A stretch of 64,000 bases of DNA from positions 310,001-374,000 of the forward strand of contig JACCLO010000001.1 in the NCBI GenBank assembly GCA_029448655.1, given 5' to 3'. This document shows positions 1 to 13,000 of the stretch, in pieces (positions within the stretch are counted from its first letter, which is position 1; every line of letters starts with the position of its first letter). The notes under the pieces are model-generated. The model worked only from the letters and a program-made list of their open reading frames with translations, did not search any database and was not told the DNA's origin. The stretch comes from Wolfiporia cocos. Lineage: Eukaryota; Basidiomycota; Agaricomycetes; Polyporales; Phaeolaceae. The translations under genes and the position numbers were made by a program.

Positions 1-344
1 GTTGGTCATGTACAAGGACCCGGTGCATCAGAAAAAACCAGAGCCTCAACCAGAAATGGTCGACGGCGAGGAGTTATGGGAAGTCGAGAAGATCTTAGAT
101 CATCGTCTCCGCGCAGGAAGAGTTGAATACAGAATCCGTTGGAAGGGATTCGGTATCAATGACGACTCCTGGGTACGCGAAGCGGATCTCGACTCGGCAT
201 ACGACATTTTGCAGGAATACAAGGCTTCACACCCTATTCCAATGCAGGATGTCCCCCTCAGGCGATCAGCTAGAAAGAAAGAAGCAGTTCATGTCTTCGA
301 CCCTGACAGCGACGACTGGGAAGCCGACGAATGCACGTGGCCAG
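1..344 (+). pseudogene. Truncated chromodomain end of a family-1 gypsy pol gene
   Basis: The frame from base 2 reads the integrase tail and chromodomain (ELWEVEKILDHR, YRIRWKGFGINDDSW) nearly identically to the two full elements in this window. Identity stops at 344, just after the motif CTWP; the following dUTPase domain, polypurine tract and 3' LTR are missing. The piece continues beyond the left window edge. It abuts the minus-strand gene at 411-1678, inside or next to one of its introns, so it is probably a third insertion of the same family into the KDZ transposon, later deleted on its right side. Confidence 0.85.
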
Positions 345-410
345 TCCACAGGCCAGCTCTATTTGCAGCTCAGCAATCTAATTATAACTTTATGAGGAGG
401 ACCCACTCAC

Positions 411-1678
411 GGTAATGTCTGTTAAGGAACAATCTGATAATTTGCCGCATTCTAGCTAGACGGAGCCGCTTTCTTGGATTATACGGAGGCAAGATTGGCA
501 ATCCCTCATCGTCCATGGGCAAGGAAAACTTCCTGTCATCATCCGAGTCTCCTGAGTCATCTTCCTCATCAGATCCTTGGGACGTCTTCTTGTCGAGAAT
601 CACCTCATGACTGTATGCCTTCCATTGCCCCCACAGGTCATTCTCCCACTCGGCCCTGTCTTTAAATGAAGGGGCCGAGTCAAAGGCATCATTAAAGTCA
701 TGACTGCCAAGGAATGAGCTCTGGGGTGACCCTAGTGATTTTAAACTCACAGCTCAACATAGGCTTGGTTGTCCTTGGGGTATGCCGTCAACACGAGCGT
801 TCGGACACCAAGCTCAGTTGCCATTTGGTCTGCGAACGCCTTGCACCAACTATGCATCTTCCTATTTACTTTGCTATGGAAGATTGTCAGTCATGATGAA
901 TGGAAATGGGGCAGCCACGTGAGTTGCAGTTGCAGCACTCGCGAGAGTCGCAGCCGAGAAGGTCGCGATCGCGAGAGTCGCAGCCGAGAAGGTCGCGATC
1001 GCGAGAGTCGCGAGAGTCGCAAAGGTCGTGGGAGTCGCGGTCGCGGAGGCCGCGGAGGCCGCGAGTGTCGCGAGTGTCGCGGTTGCGAGTGTTGCGGAGG
1101 TCGCGGTCACAGAAACATGCAGCTACTCACTTTGGCTGTACAGCTGCCATTGTCCCTTCACGACTCTTAACCTGTCCCTCAAACTCCTCTTGCTGCTCCT
1201 TCGTCAGCTCACCCCAAAGCTCCGTTCCCGCCCTGCCCCAGAAAACAACCTGATCCTTGGTTTCCTCGTTCGACTCTGCCATGAGCTTTGCCTGTCGAAC
1301 CTTCACCTCGTCTGGATGCTCCTTGGCCCACAGTCTCCACATTGAAAGCTTCTTGCCAATTTGGACTTCCTCTTTTGATGACTGGCCTCCGATTGCTTTT
1401 GAATGGTTCCTCAGCCATTCCCTCACTTTCTGTGGCCGAGCATAAGGCTGTAATGCTTCACATGCAGGAGACCCACTCACCGCTGCTAATACTGAGTCCT
1501 CCACCTCTGCCAGGTCCTCAAACTTGCTTTTTAGCTCCTGAGTGAGGGAGTTTGAGATTTCCGTTCTTTCCACCGAATATGTTGCCGCTTGCTGATAGTC
1601 GCGCAGCTTGGTCACGACCACCGCTTTTTGTGCCTCTGTTAGAGGCGGCGCAGAGCTCGCTTTGTCGTGCTTTGCCAT
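411..1678 (-). CDS. KDZ-transposon-associated protein of unknown function, HMG-like stretch, three or more exons
   Basis: Start ATG at 1678. Exons consistent in phase: 1678-1131, 873-751 and 718-411, joined by GT-AG introns. The next donor (GTGAGT at 410) shows the gene continues toward the gypsy fragment at 1-344, so the 3' end is not seen. The first exon encodes about 182 residues, rich in charged helices, with a segment (MWRLWAKEHPDEV, then LWGELTKEQQEEFEGQ) that resembles the W...L...E pattern of HMG boxes; this is a resemblance only. A later exon has an acidic run and ends in basic residues (RKRLRLARMR), a possible nuclear signal. The 257-bp first intron (874-1130) is mostly minisatellite. 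It is divergent from the TET/JBP-like gene and probably belongs to the same transposon. Function unknown. Confidence 0.55.
938..1112. repeat. GC-rich minisatellite inside an intron (GTCGCGAGA/GTCGCGGAG units)
   Basis: Short degenerate tandem units built on GTCGCG, including two copies of a 30-bp block. The array lies wholly between a donor at 1130 and an acceptor at 874 of the minus-strand gene. Confidence 0.85.
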
Positions 1679-2140
1679 TGTATTACAGGAATGTAGCAGG
1701 GCAAGGAGAATGCAGGAGGATCACAAGCAGATCACAGGCAGCTGTAAATTGAGAGCAGGGCAGAGGCGACAACAGCTAACAGACTCCCCAACTCGGCCAG
1801 AGGCACCGGAGCACATGGGCATTATCTGTAAACCAATGAGATTGCCCTGATAGTCCCGGGCCGACTTGTGGCGCTAACCGTATGGAGTGCGATCGGAGAT
1901 TCGACTCGGCGGCTAATCCGAAATGGGCAATACAATGCTGTTTCAGGCTGGCGCTACCGGTGCTCTGGTGCGCGCTAACCGCATTCGGCCCAGATCGAGA
2001 TTAGTGCACATTGTAGACACTGTGCACCACATTTGTGGACGGAACGCGCGAGAGTGCGAGAGAGCATTGGTGTGCATGGCAGCAGCGTGTTTGCAATGCG
2101 CACCGCTGCCTCTCTCCACGACCTCCGCAACCCCTTCCAC
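1679..2140. promoter_or_regulatory. Divergent intergenic region between the HMG-like and TET/JBP-like genes
   Basis: About 460 bp separate the start of the minus-strand gene from the first plausible plus-strand exon. No convincing TATA box or coding frame is visible. It is inferred to hold both promoters, because the two genes point away from each other. Confidence 0.3.
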
Positions 2141-2205
2141 CCGCGACCTCCGCGACCTCCGCGACCTCCGCGACCTCCGCGACCTCCGCGACCTCCGCGA
2201 CCTCT
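2141..2205. repeat. 9-bp minisatellite (CGACCTCCG)
   Basis: About seven nearly perfect CGACCTCCG units just upstream of the TET/JBP-like gene. Same GTCGCGGAG motif as the intron arrays, seen on the opposite strand. Confidence 0.9.
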
Positions 2206-2243
2206 GCAACCCTGCTGCTTTTCCACTGAATTAATATCCAATC

Positions 2244-3575
2244 ATGAGCTCATCACCTGTCACTGGACTTGAGTTGGAGGCTCTGTGTGCATCATATTTC
2301 CGATCACTTTTTGTCTATTTCACTCGGTGCATCCGGGGCGAACATCCGGCCATCCCACATGTTCCAGCGTCACTCTACATGTCCTGTGCGCTGGTGGTAG
2401 AGTGCACTAGCATTGCAGAGAAGTTGGCATTGGCATTTGCCAACAAAGGTGTGTGACCATCCTTCACTCCTAGCATTTTAGCTGCTGTAACCCTGCTGGT
2501 GTGGACCTCATAGTGTCTGTACCCTGGGACATTGACAGGTACACAGACATGCTTGGGAGCAGGCCAAGTGGTACCAATGATATGTTGGAGCTTCGGCTTG
2601 AAAGGAAGTGGGGTCCTGTGCAGCAGGGACCCCCGCTTGAGATTTCTCGTCCGTCCATCATTATGGATGAGCACAAGAAGATCCTCGCATGGTGCTTGCC
2701 ATTTGTGCTCTCAGAGAGGCGTCAGGTATGTGTGCATGTAGAAATGTGTTGACAAACACTAAATCTCCCTCACAGATATTGATGAAGGCTGCAACAATAC
2801 ATCTCAACCAGCAGCTCAAATTTAAGAAGACCCCAGATGATAGTGCAGAAGAGCCGTCAAGGAGCACAAGTTGGAGAACAGACAGACGGTATTTCAGAGA
2901 ATGGAGCCAGCTCGAGCTTAATTCCGGTGTCGTCAACCTCTCCCCTGGGTGGCACCACCAAGGACATGAAGTAAGTCCTCTTGATGCTTACACCTGCTCT
3001 CCTCAATCAACTGTCCACATCAGGGACTGAATGATCCAATCTACATCTCTGCCAGCCTCAGAGACAAGAACAAGCAGGCAGGCGATGAGTGGCTCCGCGA
3101 CATACAAGAGTCGTCCGCCATTCTCTCCGGAATGATGGCGGTCATGCACCCTGACCTGCATGCGGCGGGGCAGGAGTGCATGAGACGACTTGCACAGAAT
3201 GGGGAGCTGAAGGATACCTTAAAACGGTGGGCTTCCATATTCAATGGGGCACAGATCATAAGCAATCGTGTCACCCCGGCTCACCGCGACTCGAAAAGTC
3301 GCATGCAATGGTACGATCTGCTTGCCAGCATCGGTTCCTACCACAATGCGTCCCTCGACCTACATGGAGCCAACATTTCAATCAAAGATGGACCTGGAAC
3401 TGTGATTGCCCTCTGTGGCACAGCAGTTCGACATTCATTGATGAAGTATGAAGGTGACAGGTTATGTTATGCTTACTTCATGAGGGACAGTGTGCATGCT
3501 AGCATGCATGTGGAGGCGGCCGGTTGGTGCAAGACGGACCATGTGGAGGCACTTTTGATGTTGCAGGGGCTGTGA
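2244..3575 (+). CDS. TET/JBP-like 2-oxoglutarate Fe(II) dioxygenase (predicted DNA base-modifying enzyme)
   Basis: Clear exons are 2482-2725, 2776-2970 and 3024-3575 (TGA at 3573), in one phase across GT-AG introns. ATG 2244 opens an upstream ORF that may be the first exon, but its junction to 2482 does not resolve, so the N-terminus is uncertain. The last exon has the features of fungal TET/JBP proteins: NRVTPAHRD supplies the HxD iron ligands, DLLASIGSY follows, then GTVIALCGTAVRH with the distal His, and GDRLCYAYFMRDSVH with an Arg suited to the 2-oxoglutarate carboxylate. Known relatives oxidise 5-methylcytosine or thymine in DNA. Fungal copies are often carried by KDZ transposons, which fits the transposase gene ending 517 bp downstream in convergent orientation. 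The catalytic residues look intact. Confidence 0.78.
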
Positions 3576-3577
3576 AG

Positions 3578-3892
3578 GTCGCAGAGGGAGGTCACGGAGA
3601 TCGCGGAGGTCGCGAAATGAGGCCGCGAGGATCGCGAAGGTTGCGGTCGCGAAGGTTGCGGTGGCCGCGGTGGTCGCGGTGGTCGCGGTGGTCGCGGTGG
3701 TCGCGGAAGGAGGTCGCGGTGGTCGCGAGGGTCGCGAAACAAGGTCGCGAGGGTCGCGGGTGGCAGTCGCGGGGCTGCAGCAGTCGCGGTGGCCGCGGTG
3801 GTCGCGGCGGTCGCGGTGGTCGCGGAAGGAGGTCGCGGTGGTCGCGAGGGTCGTGAAACAGGGTCGTGAGGGTCGCGGGCGGCAGTCGCGGG
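3578..3892. repeat. GC-rich minisatellite between convergent TET/JBP and KDZ genes
   Basis: Runs of GGTCGCGGT, GGTCGCGGA and GGTCGCGAG cover about 310 bp directly after the oxygenase stop codon. Arg/Gly- or Ser/Arg/Trp-rich ORFs here on both strands are products of the repeat and are not annotated. Confidence 0.9.
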
Positions 3893-4091
3893 GTGCCTAT
3901 GTATACAGAACTGTTCTCCTTATGTACATGTCCTGACCAAGGCTTCTTTATGTTATGCGAATTGAGATTGAAAGCCACATCTGCTTTGGTTGAAGCTGAG
4001 ACCTTGTTTCATGATCCCTGGTTCTCAGACTCATTTTGGATGTATTTTCCGGTGCTCATATACAAGTGAAACTCCTCATGGCTTTTCCTAT

Positions 4092-7000
4092 TTATGTGTG
4101 GCCCTTGAATGTGCTAGCTGCAGACTGAGCCATCTCTACCCACATTGCCTGCTGTTGAAAAGCATATGCCTCTGCTCCTCGTTGGGCTGTTCCATCTGCT
4201 ATCTCCTGCCAATCCCTCGCCCTCTTCTCAAAATATCTCACCGTCCAATTCATCTCTGCCAGCACGATGGCATGCTCCTCTTTCCATCTATCATTTCTTG
4301 CCTTGGTCCTTAGCCAGTTCACCCGTTGCACTTTCAGCTCACATCAATAGGTGGACGTGCTGACCAGGACAGCTTGGAGACTCACATTCAGCCAACCAGT
4401 CAGACTGGCTGGTGTCCCCTGCCACATCCACCGCCCAGATCCAGGACATGGGCTGGTTGTGCATGCCCTGGACTGTGTTGTCCATTATGTGAGTGATTGC
4501 CTTGAGGTCTTGTGGCTTGAGAACCTTGTACTTTGCCAGTATATCCCCGTTGGCCCCGAGCCGTTCCATTGCCCGTCTTGCCTGTGTATAGACCCGTGCG
4601 TGTCGAGCCACCATCTTGGCCACCACCTGCACTTCGCCCCATGCCCGTGTCTTTGTTTGCTGGCTGTTGGATGGCCTCACTCTGTTCCGGAACAGGAATG
4701 ACTTGTGTCCGATCGCCACTCGGATCTCATGCAGGGCATCATTGGCCTGTCCTTGCCGTAGCTGTAGCTCCACCTCAGCGATGTGCCCCCATCCTCTTCT
4801 CTCGATTGCTGATGCCCCGAGCTGTGAAGGTAATGAAAGGCACGACTCCTCTGGCTTGGCTTCTACCTCTTCATCACCGTCCTCACCTTCCTCACCATCT
4901 ACCAATTCTGCATCCAGCTCATCATCTTCTTCTTCATCCATCCAATCATCGCCCCTGTACATATCGCGGCCCCCATCTTCCTCATCTATTCCAGGAAGGA
5001 CTCCAAGGGCCTTGGCCTCGAATGCCTCTATTTGACGTTGTAGAACCTGTCGCTTTTCTTCAAGTTTCAACCGGTCCGACAGCATGCGCTTCCCTTGCAA
5101 CCGCCTTGACACCTCACAAAGCTCCAGCCTGTCAAGTGTCATCCAAGGCAAGAGCCATCCAACATGAAAACCCACTGCTTCTCCTGTGCCTTCATTCCCA
5201 TTGAAAGCCATGCAGTGACACCTCGCCCTTTTTTCCCTTGGGACTCCTCCTTCATCATCTTCAGCTGGATGGCCTGCCTGGTTGGAGCTGGAAGCAACCA
5301 TGTGTTCACACCACGGACAGCATAGAGGTGATCGACCGCTCACCCTTGTCAAACTGAACATTGTAAATGTCCATGGCAGAAATTTCTTGGTGCCGTCGTG
5401 TCTGTGCATTTTCTGCAGCAGATCTCCACTCCGCGAGCTTTGTGTCGCTTGCTGTAGTCTCCAGGTCGTTGAGCTCATTTGTGCTGCTGATGACCCCGTC
5501 AACGGCTTTCTTCCACTTCCGGGCCAATGAGGGCACTGCACAGCCATATGATGAGACGGTCACGGTGGATGTCAACAGGCTCTACCCACCCAGCCCGGTC
5601 ATCTTCTTCCAGTTCGAGTCGTTCATGTGGTCGTCAATGACCTCCCTACGGTGAGCTGTGCTCATGCCTCTTGTACTTCCTGAAATGTTATTGAGAGGAG
5701 CCCACAAGGTCTCGATGACCTCCCCATCCAACTGTCCGGCACCTTCCATGAATGCAGGGGAATATCTGGGATAACACTCGGACTGATGTCCATGAACATG
5801 AAACTGCCCAATCCCTCCCTGTATTGACACAGACTAGACTGTGGGACTCACACTATAACCTTATAGGCGGCTTGAAGATGTTGCAGAAGGTTGGTGAGGA
5901 AGCTAGTGGGCGCAAGCAGAGATGGTTTGTAACTGTGCGAATGCAGAGAACAAATCTAAGGCTTATCCGCAGTGATAGCCCTACTTATATACATGCTTTG
6001 TTTGGTTACCGGTAAGGGAGCCAAACATGAAGGTGGTCTGTGCGCAGACATAACTAATATGGTTAAGTCGTAAACTACAATAGACCATGTGCGCCGGTAA
6101 TGGCCGCACCAGTAAGATCGTTTGTTTGGACCGTAGGTCCATGTTGTGGAAGTGGCTGTAGCTACGTTAGTAAGCCATGCATGTGATTCTTATATACCGG
6201 CATCGGGATATGAGTAATCATAAGGGCATTGGCATGTGATAACGAGCGGGCCGCTTATCCAATCGTACTGACATAGCCCGGTACCGGGATATGAGTAAAG
6301 CGCGTGACACCGAAGGTTAGTCCGCTGAGTCATTGACGCGTACAAGCGTGTTATGTACGTGTTGTTATGACAAGTGGACGTATACCGCGTTGTGTACGTG
6401 TTGTTTGGTTGCGTGTACGTGTAGACGGGCGCTTAGCAGCGTAAATGTCTACAAGGTCGTAGAAATACCAGATAAATAGGTAAAAATACGGGAAAAATAG
6501 TGGCATGTCCCAAATCTGTGACATTACCCCCTCTTCAGGTTTCATTGTCCCTAATGGAACGATTATTTTCCTGTGGAGCCGAATCCACCAGTACCGCGCT
6601 CAGATTTAATCTTTTCAAAGTAAGATTTTCCGTGTAGCGTAATGTGCGGGTCCTTAGCAACTTCGCAGATGAGCTGGGCAATCTTATCACCGGCCCGAAT
6701 ATCGATAGATATATCGGAGTGATTCCGGAGAATGATGATTACTTCGCCTTGATAATCGTGGTCGATAACGCCACCCATTACGTCTATGCCTTTTCGGGCA
6801 AGACTAGAGCGGGGGGCGATACGTCCGTAAGTGCCGAAAGGTACCTGGATCTTCAGTTTGGTGTTGTATTCTGTCTGCCCGTGAGCTGGCAGAACGTCGC
6901 CTGTTGCAGTGTACAGGTCAAACCCAACCGAGTCCTTGGTTCCCTTTTCCGGCATTCGGCCGCCTTCACCGACTACGATTTTCAAATCCGCGTTTTGGTT

Positions 7001-10000
7001 AATGTCCGCTGACATCCATCCCCCGTCGGGGTGTCTAACCATGCGTTGCTTAGGATCCTTCGCAAATTCTTCGCGATACTGCGGCCAGTCGTCTGGCCAC
7101 GTGCATTCGTCGGCTTCCCAGTCGTTGCTGTCAGGGTCGAAGACGTGAACTGCTTCTTTCCTTCTAGCTGAGCGCCTGAGGGGGACATCCTGCATTGGAA
7201 TGGCGTGTGAAGCCTTGTATTCCTGCAGAATGTCGTATGCCGTGTCGAGATCGGCTTCGCGTACCCAGGAGTCGTCATTGATACCGAACCCTTTCCATCG
7301 GATTCTGTATTCAACTCTTCCTGCACGGAGACGATGATCTAAGATCTTCTCGACTTCCCATAACTCCTCGCCGTCGACCATTTCTGGTTGAGGCTCTGGT
7401 TTTTTCTGATGCACCGGGTCCTTGTACATGACCAACTTGGAAGCGTGAAATACTGGGTGATAAGCCCTGTATTGCTCGTCCATGTGTACCCTAAAGGTGA
7501 CCGGAGATAATTGTTCAATTATCCTGAATGGTCCCAAATAGCGTGGACTAAGACTTCTTTCGGAGTCTTGCCAGCTACGGGCGTCAACGAGAACTTTGTC
7601 GCCGACTTTAAACGGTACCGAGCGCTTATGTTGATCATAATACCAAGACCAGCGTTCAGCAGCCAGTTTCATAGCTGCCTTAGCTTGTTCTTGTGCTGAC
7701 CATCGTTCGTAAGCAATGACATTTAGGTCCACGTATTGTGTTGGACGTAAATTCGTAGGTCCTGCGTTGGGATGCCTTCCTAGTTCGACAAAGAATGGAC
7801 TATTCTTTGTTGTCTCACTAGCCGCGTTGTTGTACGCGAATTCGGCCGTAGGGAGAAACCATGACCAGTTATCCTTCTGAATAACATCGATGTAACATCT
7901 AAGATATTGTTCCAGGATTTGGTTAACTCTCTCCGTCTGGCCATCCGCTTGCGGGTGATAGGCAGTTGTCATTGACCGTTGGATTCCCAATTGTTCACAC
8001 CATCCCTTAAACAAGGCAGCTGCGAATTGCGGGCCTCTATCCGAAATGATTTGTTTCGGAAGTCCGTGGTTCGGATAGATCCAAAGGTATAGGAGGTTCG
8101 CTAATTCTTTCGCCGTTATCTTGTCTGATGTGGGAATGAAGTGCGCTCGCTTGGTAAGCCGGTCCACTATTACCATAATAGCATTGAATTGTTTCAATTC
8201 GCCGCTGGGCGGTAAGTGGACGATAAGGTCAATTGTGACGGTGTCCCAAGGTGCTTCCGGGACTGGGAGCGGTTGCAGGGGTCCGTACGGGGTCTGGTTG
8301 TGGTTCTTCATGCGTTGACATGTGTCACAACCTTCCACGTATTGCTTTACCATCGTGGTCATTCCAGGCCACCAGTAATTACGTGACAGAAGTTCATAGG
8401 TCTTCCATCGTCCGAAGTGTCCGGCAGTCACATGGTCATGATGTAACTCCATAATCTTCGTGCGCAATTCCTTAGGCTCTTTTGGAACGTACACTTTTCC
8501 TCGTCTGAGGAGTAATCCGGCCTCCATGTTCCATTCCTGGAGATCTTTACCGAATTCCTTGGGACCACTTTTCAGTAGTTCCTGGTAATCCTTGGTAATT
8601 TGATCGTCCATGAGGGCTTGTCGGATTTGTCGGAGAAGGTCCTCGTCGCCTGATTGTATCTCCTGCTGTGACGCTTCTAGCGCCCTAACCGTAAAGTATT
8701 CCGGTTTCAGCAAAATTTGATCGCGATTGTCGAGTTCCACCCCCTCTTCATGGTCTGGCCTCCGTGACAGAGGATCAGCCGTGAGCATTGTTTTACCGGG
8801 TTTGTGACACATGGTGAAGTTGAACCTTGTCAGGTAAAGACTCCAACGTGCCTGTCTCCGGGTTAGCCGTTGTGCCGATTTGAAATATGTCAGATTGAGA
8901 TGATCCGACCATACTTCAAATTTGTGTGGGTGTCCTTCGAGGTAATGTCTCCATTCCTCTAGAGCGCGGATGATTGCGAGCAACTCCTTGTCGTAAATCT
9001 CATAGTTCCTTTCGGGTGCTGATAGAGATTTTGAGTAAAAGGCTACCGGGTGCCAGAGCTTATCCTCCGAAGAGTATTGTGATAGCACTGCACCAGTTGC
9101 GTAATCGGAAGAATCCGCTTCCACGCGGAACGGGGACTCCTGATCTGGGATCCGGAGTATTGGAGCCGATGTGAAAGCTTCCTTGAGAGTTTGGAATGCT
9201 TCCGCTTGTTCGGGTCCCCAATTCCACTGCGTGTTTTTCTTGGACAGTTCGGTTAACGGCTTAACCACTTTGGAGAAGTCTTTAATGAACCGACGGTAGT
9301 AGTTGGCGAAGCCAACAAAGGCCTGGACGTCCTTCACCTTGGCAGGTGTAGGCCAGTCCATTACGCCGGCTACCTTCTTAGGGTCCATTTCGACTTTTCC
9401 TTTGGAAATGATCATTCCCAGGTATTCAATACTGCTTTGTTCGAAGAAGCACTTTTCAGGCTTCGCGAACAAGTCGTTGTCTTGCAAGATTTGTAATACT
9501 TGCTTGACAATACGACGGTGTTCCAACAGGTCGTTTCCGAACACAAGGATGTCGTCTAGGTAGACAATGACCTTTCCTTCTCTGATAAGGTCACCTAGGA
9601 TATCGTTCATCATGTGTTGGAACGTGCTGGGTGCATTACAAAAACCGAAGTACATGACTACGGCTTCGTAAAGGCCGTTAGGTGTAATGAATGCGGTCTT
9701 CCATTCATCTCCCTCCTTGATTCTTACGTTGTTGTAACCCCAACGCAAGTCGAGCTTTGTAAATATCGAAGCCTGGCTAAGCTTATCGATAAGCTCGTCT
9801 ATGCGTGGGAGAGGGTACCTGTTTTTAATGGTCAAGTCGTTTACTTTTCGGTAATCGACTACCATTCGGGCTCCGCCGTCTTTTTTAGGGACGAAGAAGA
9901 CCGGGCTCGCGATCGGGGATTTCGAGTGTCGGATGTAGCCCTTCCGTAACTCTTCCTGAATCCACTGATCTAGCGAGTTCGCCTCCTGAGGAGACATCTT

Positions 10001-13000
10001 GTATGCCTTACTTGGGGGCGGTAGTACCGCGTCATCGGGGAAGTCGATGGCGTGGTCGTATGGTTTCCGTTCGGGCATCCTTTCGGATGCGCGTTGAGAA
10101 AATACCGTGGGACCAAACTCCTGGTATTCCTCCGGAACCAAGGATTTCCATTTCTGGAGATCCGCATCTGTCAGGAATTCATCATCCGACTTCTTCGTTA
10201 TCGACTGAATGGCATCGATAAGGAGTTCCGTTCCTTCGTCAAGGGTGTTCACCCAAGCGACAAAGGGATTCTCCGGCTCCTCTAAGCCGAGAAAATCTAT
10301 TGGAAAGTCATTGATGATCTGATAGATGTTGCGGGGTTCGATTTCGTCCTCTTCCTCAGAAATCGAAACCCGTTTGCCATGTTTGCATTTTTCCGTACAC
10401 CGATATGTGAAGGTTCCTTCCGGCCAGTTGAAGTCCGGGTTGTGTTTCAGGAACCAATCATATCCGAGGATCACATCCGCATTCTGTACGTCCATTACGT
10501 ACAAGAATTCGGTGGACTTGTGTTCCTCGTGCACCATATAAGCTTTTACTGCCATATTGATATTACCGGCGGTATTAGAGGTACCGTCGGCGTTGCGAAT
10601 CTCGAGAGGCGAAGGTAGTTTCTGAGTGACTAACTTTTCCTCATGGACGAGTTTCTTATCTATGACGCTTATTGATGCACCGGTGTCGATTAATGCCATG
10701 GCGTTTACTTTCTTTCCATATACCCACAGTTCCACTTCGATAGAGAACGATTTATTGTCGTCTCGAGAATCGTTTCCATGTACATTATACAAAGTGAAAA
10801 ACTTCGACGCGAGCGGGTCAGGATAAAAGTATTTTACAGGAGGGGCACGTGTAGCTAGTGTCCTTGTCCTCCGGGCAAAGTCCATTGCCGAGTTACCGAA
10901 TATACCGAGATGGGATACCGGGTGACGTACGACCGTCTTATCTTCCCACAAGATAAGGGGTCTCTGTGAAGCCTCTTCGTAGAGGTGCGCTTCTTCGGGG
11001 CGCTGTACACTCCCAGCCGCTGCGGGGCTGGTGTGTTCTTCACAGAACGTCTTCGAGACGTGTGGTTGGGGCGAGGGGAACCGAGATGGTCCCGACATTG
11101 GCGACGGTGGTGGCGGGGGCCGAGGGTCCTGCTGAGCTTGAGTCAGCCGTTACTTCTTCCCAGATCGTTCGGGCACGATACGTCTTGCCATCCGCGGGGG
11201 GCGCCGAGTACGGCTTCTTGCCAGAAGCCTGTCCCTTTCCACTACCCGAAGGAGCAGCCGTGGTCTTTCCAGACGCGGCGGCTGCATCCTTCGCCCTTTG
11301 TTGCTCGGCCCGCTGAGCGGCAGGCACGAATGTTCCCGCGGCCTTGTCTGCCGCAAGCTTAGGACATTTGTTGAAGTAATGTCCTGTCTGCTTGCAGTAT
11401 GTGCAGACGGCGTTGGTGGTGTCGGCGGGGGCTTTGGCGGGCGCCTTTCCCTTGTCCTTCTTTTTCTCCGACTTCTTTGCAGAAGCGGAGGACGTCTCCT
11501 TCTTTTCGGCAGGTGCCGAGTCCTTCTTGCCGGCCTTCTCGAAGATAGAACCCTTGATCTTGTCTGGATATGACGTTTGGTACATTTCCAGGGCGAAGTC
11601 GATGAGGGGTTCGATGTCGGTTGGGGCCTTGAAGAACGGGGTCTTGCCGAGGACGTTTAAGGTGTCCTTAACCTTTTCTGGGAGAGTCTCGGTGAATTCC
11701 CACACCAGAGTCTCATTGGCGGTTTCAGAGAGACGGTTGAGGGTGCGGAACCGTTCGCAGTAATTGAAGTAGTTCGATTCTGCCAGTTCCTTGCCCTTCG
11801 TGCCGTAATAGCCGCGAATTTCCTTCTTGGCTATCTCCTTATCCGTCATCTTCCCATATTGCACCATGACTGACTTGGTGAAGTCCTCCCAGGTGCCGAG
11901 AGGTTCACCGTTTCCTGCCTTCTTGATGAGAGGCGAGAAAAATTTGTATGCGTCCCCTGTGACGCGGAAGAGGGCCGTGGTGATACGGTCATGGTCATCG
12001 TAGACCCTGAGCGTACCGAAGTACAGGCCCATCTTCTCCACCCATTCCTGCGCAGTCACCTTTCCAGATGACCCAGAGAATTCGGGGGGAGGGGGGATTT
12101 TCAGGTTTTGAGGCAGACCTGGAATCTGCGGGGCGACGGCTGCTGCAGCAGCGGCTGCAGCTTGTGCGGCGGCAGCAGCCTCGGCTGCACGGGCTTGAGC
12201 AGTGCCGGGGGCCGGTGCGGGTTCTTCCGGGGGCGTGCGGATGCCGGGAGGGTTGGGAACGGAGGGATTCTTGCGAATTCTCCGAAGTTCCTCGTCAACC
12301 TTCTCCATGCGCTCTGCGAACGCATCCTCGAGGTCGTCCAGCCGGGACCGGTAGTCCTTTCGGAGCTGCTTCTCCATTTCGGAGAGCTTGGCGGTGTACT
12401 CCTGTCGGAGTTCCTTGCCGAGGTCCACCATGGTGGACAATACCTCGTTCCGGACCGAATTGACCGCTTCGTGTAGCTCGTCTTGGGCCTTCTGTTCGAG
12501 TGCCCTGGATTGCCCAGCCAGGGAATCGATTCGTTCATGGATACGCTCCAGGCGGGCGTGCACCATTCGACCTAGGGTGTCGGTGGTGTCATGGCTTATG
12601 GCCGCACTTCGTTGTACGGCGGCATCGATGATTGGCCCATGTATGGACCCATCCACCTTGTGGTGTTCCTCCTCAGGAAGGTACGCCTTAAGGTTGTTCT
12701 CGACAGCGACATTGGTCTGTCGTGTCGGACCCGAAAATTCCATTTCCAGGGTGGTGGCGGGCCCGATAGGGCGAGTTCGACGAGCCGGTGGGTACCCGGC
12801 AATGGGGGAGCCTGGGGGTGTACCCATGGGGTTGGTCGGAGATTCCCTTTGCGGGGGAGCGAACTCCGGCATTTCCTCTTCTCCTTCCTCTTCCTCTTCT
12901 TCTCCCTCGCTTAGGTGCTCCAGCGTCACCAGTTGCTGGGTTCCCGAGGGACCAGCTACCGGTGTCACCGGGCCTTCTGAGCGGAGGCGCATCTTGCGGG

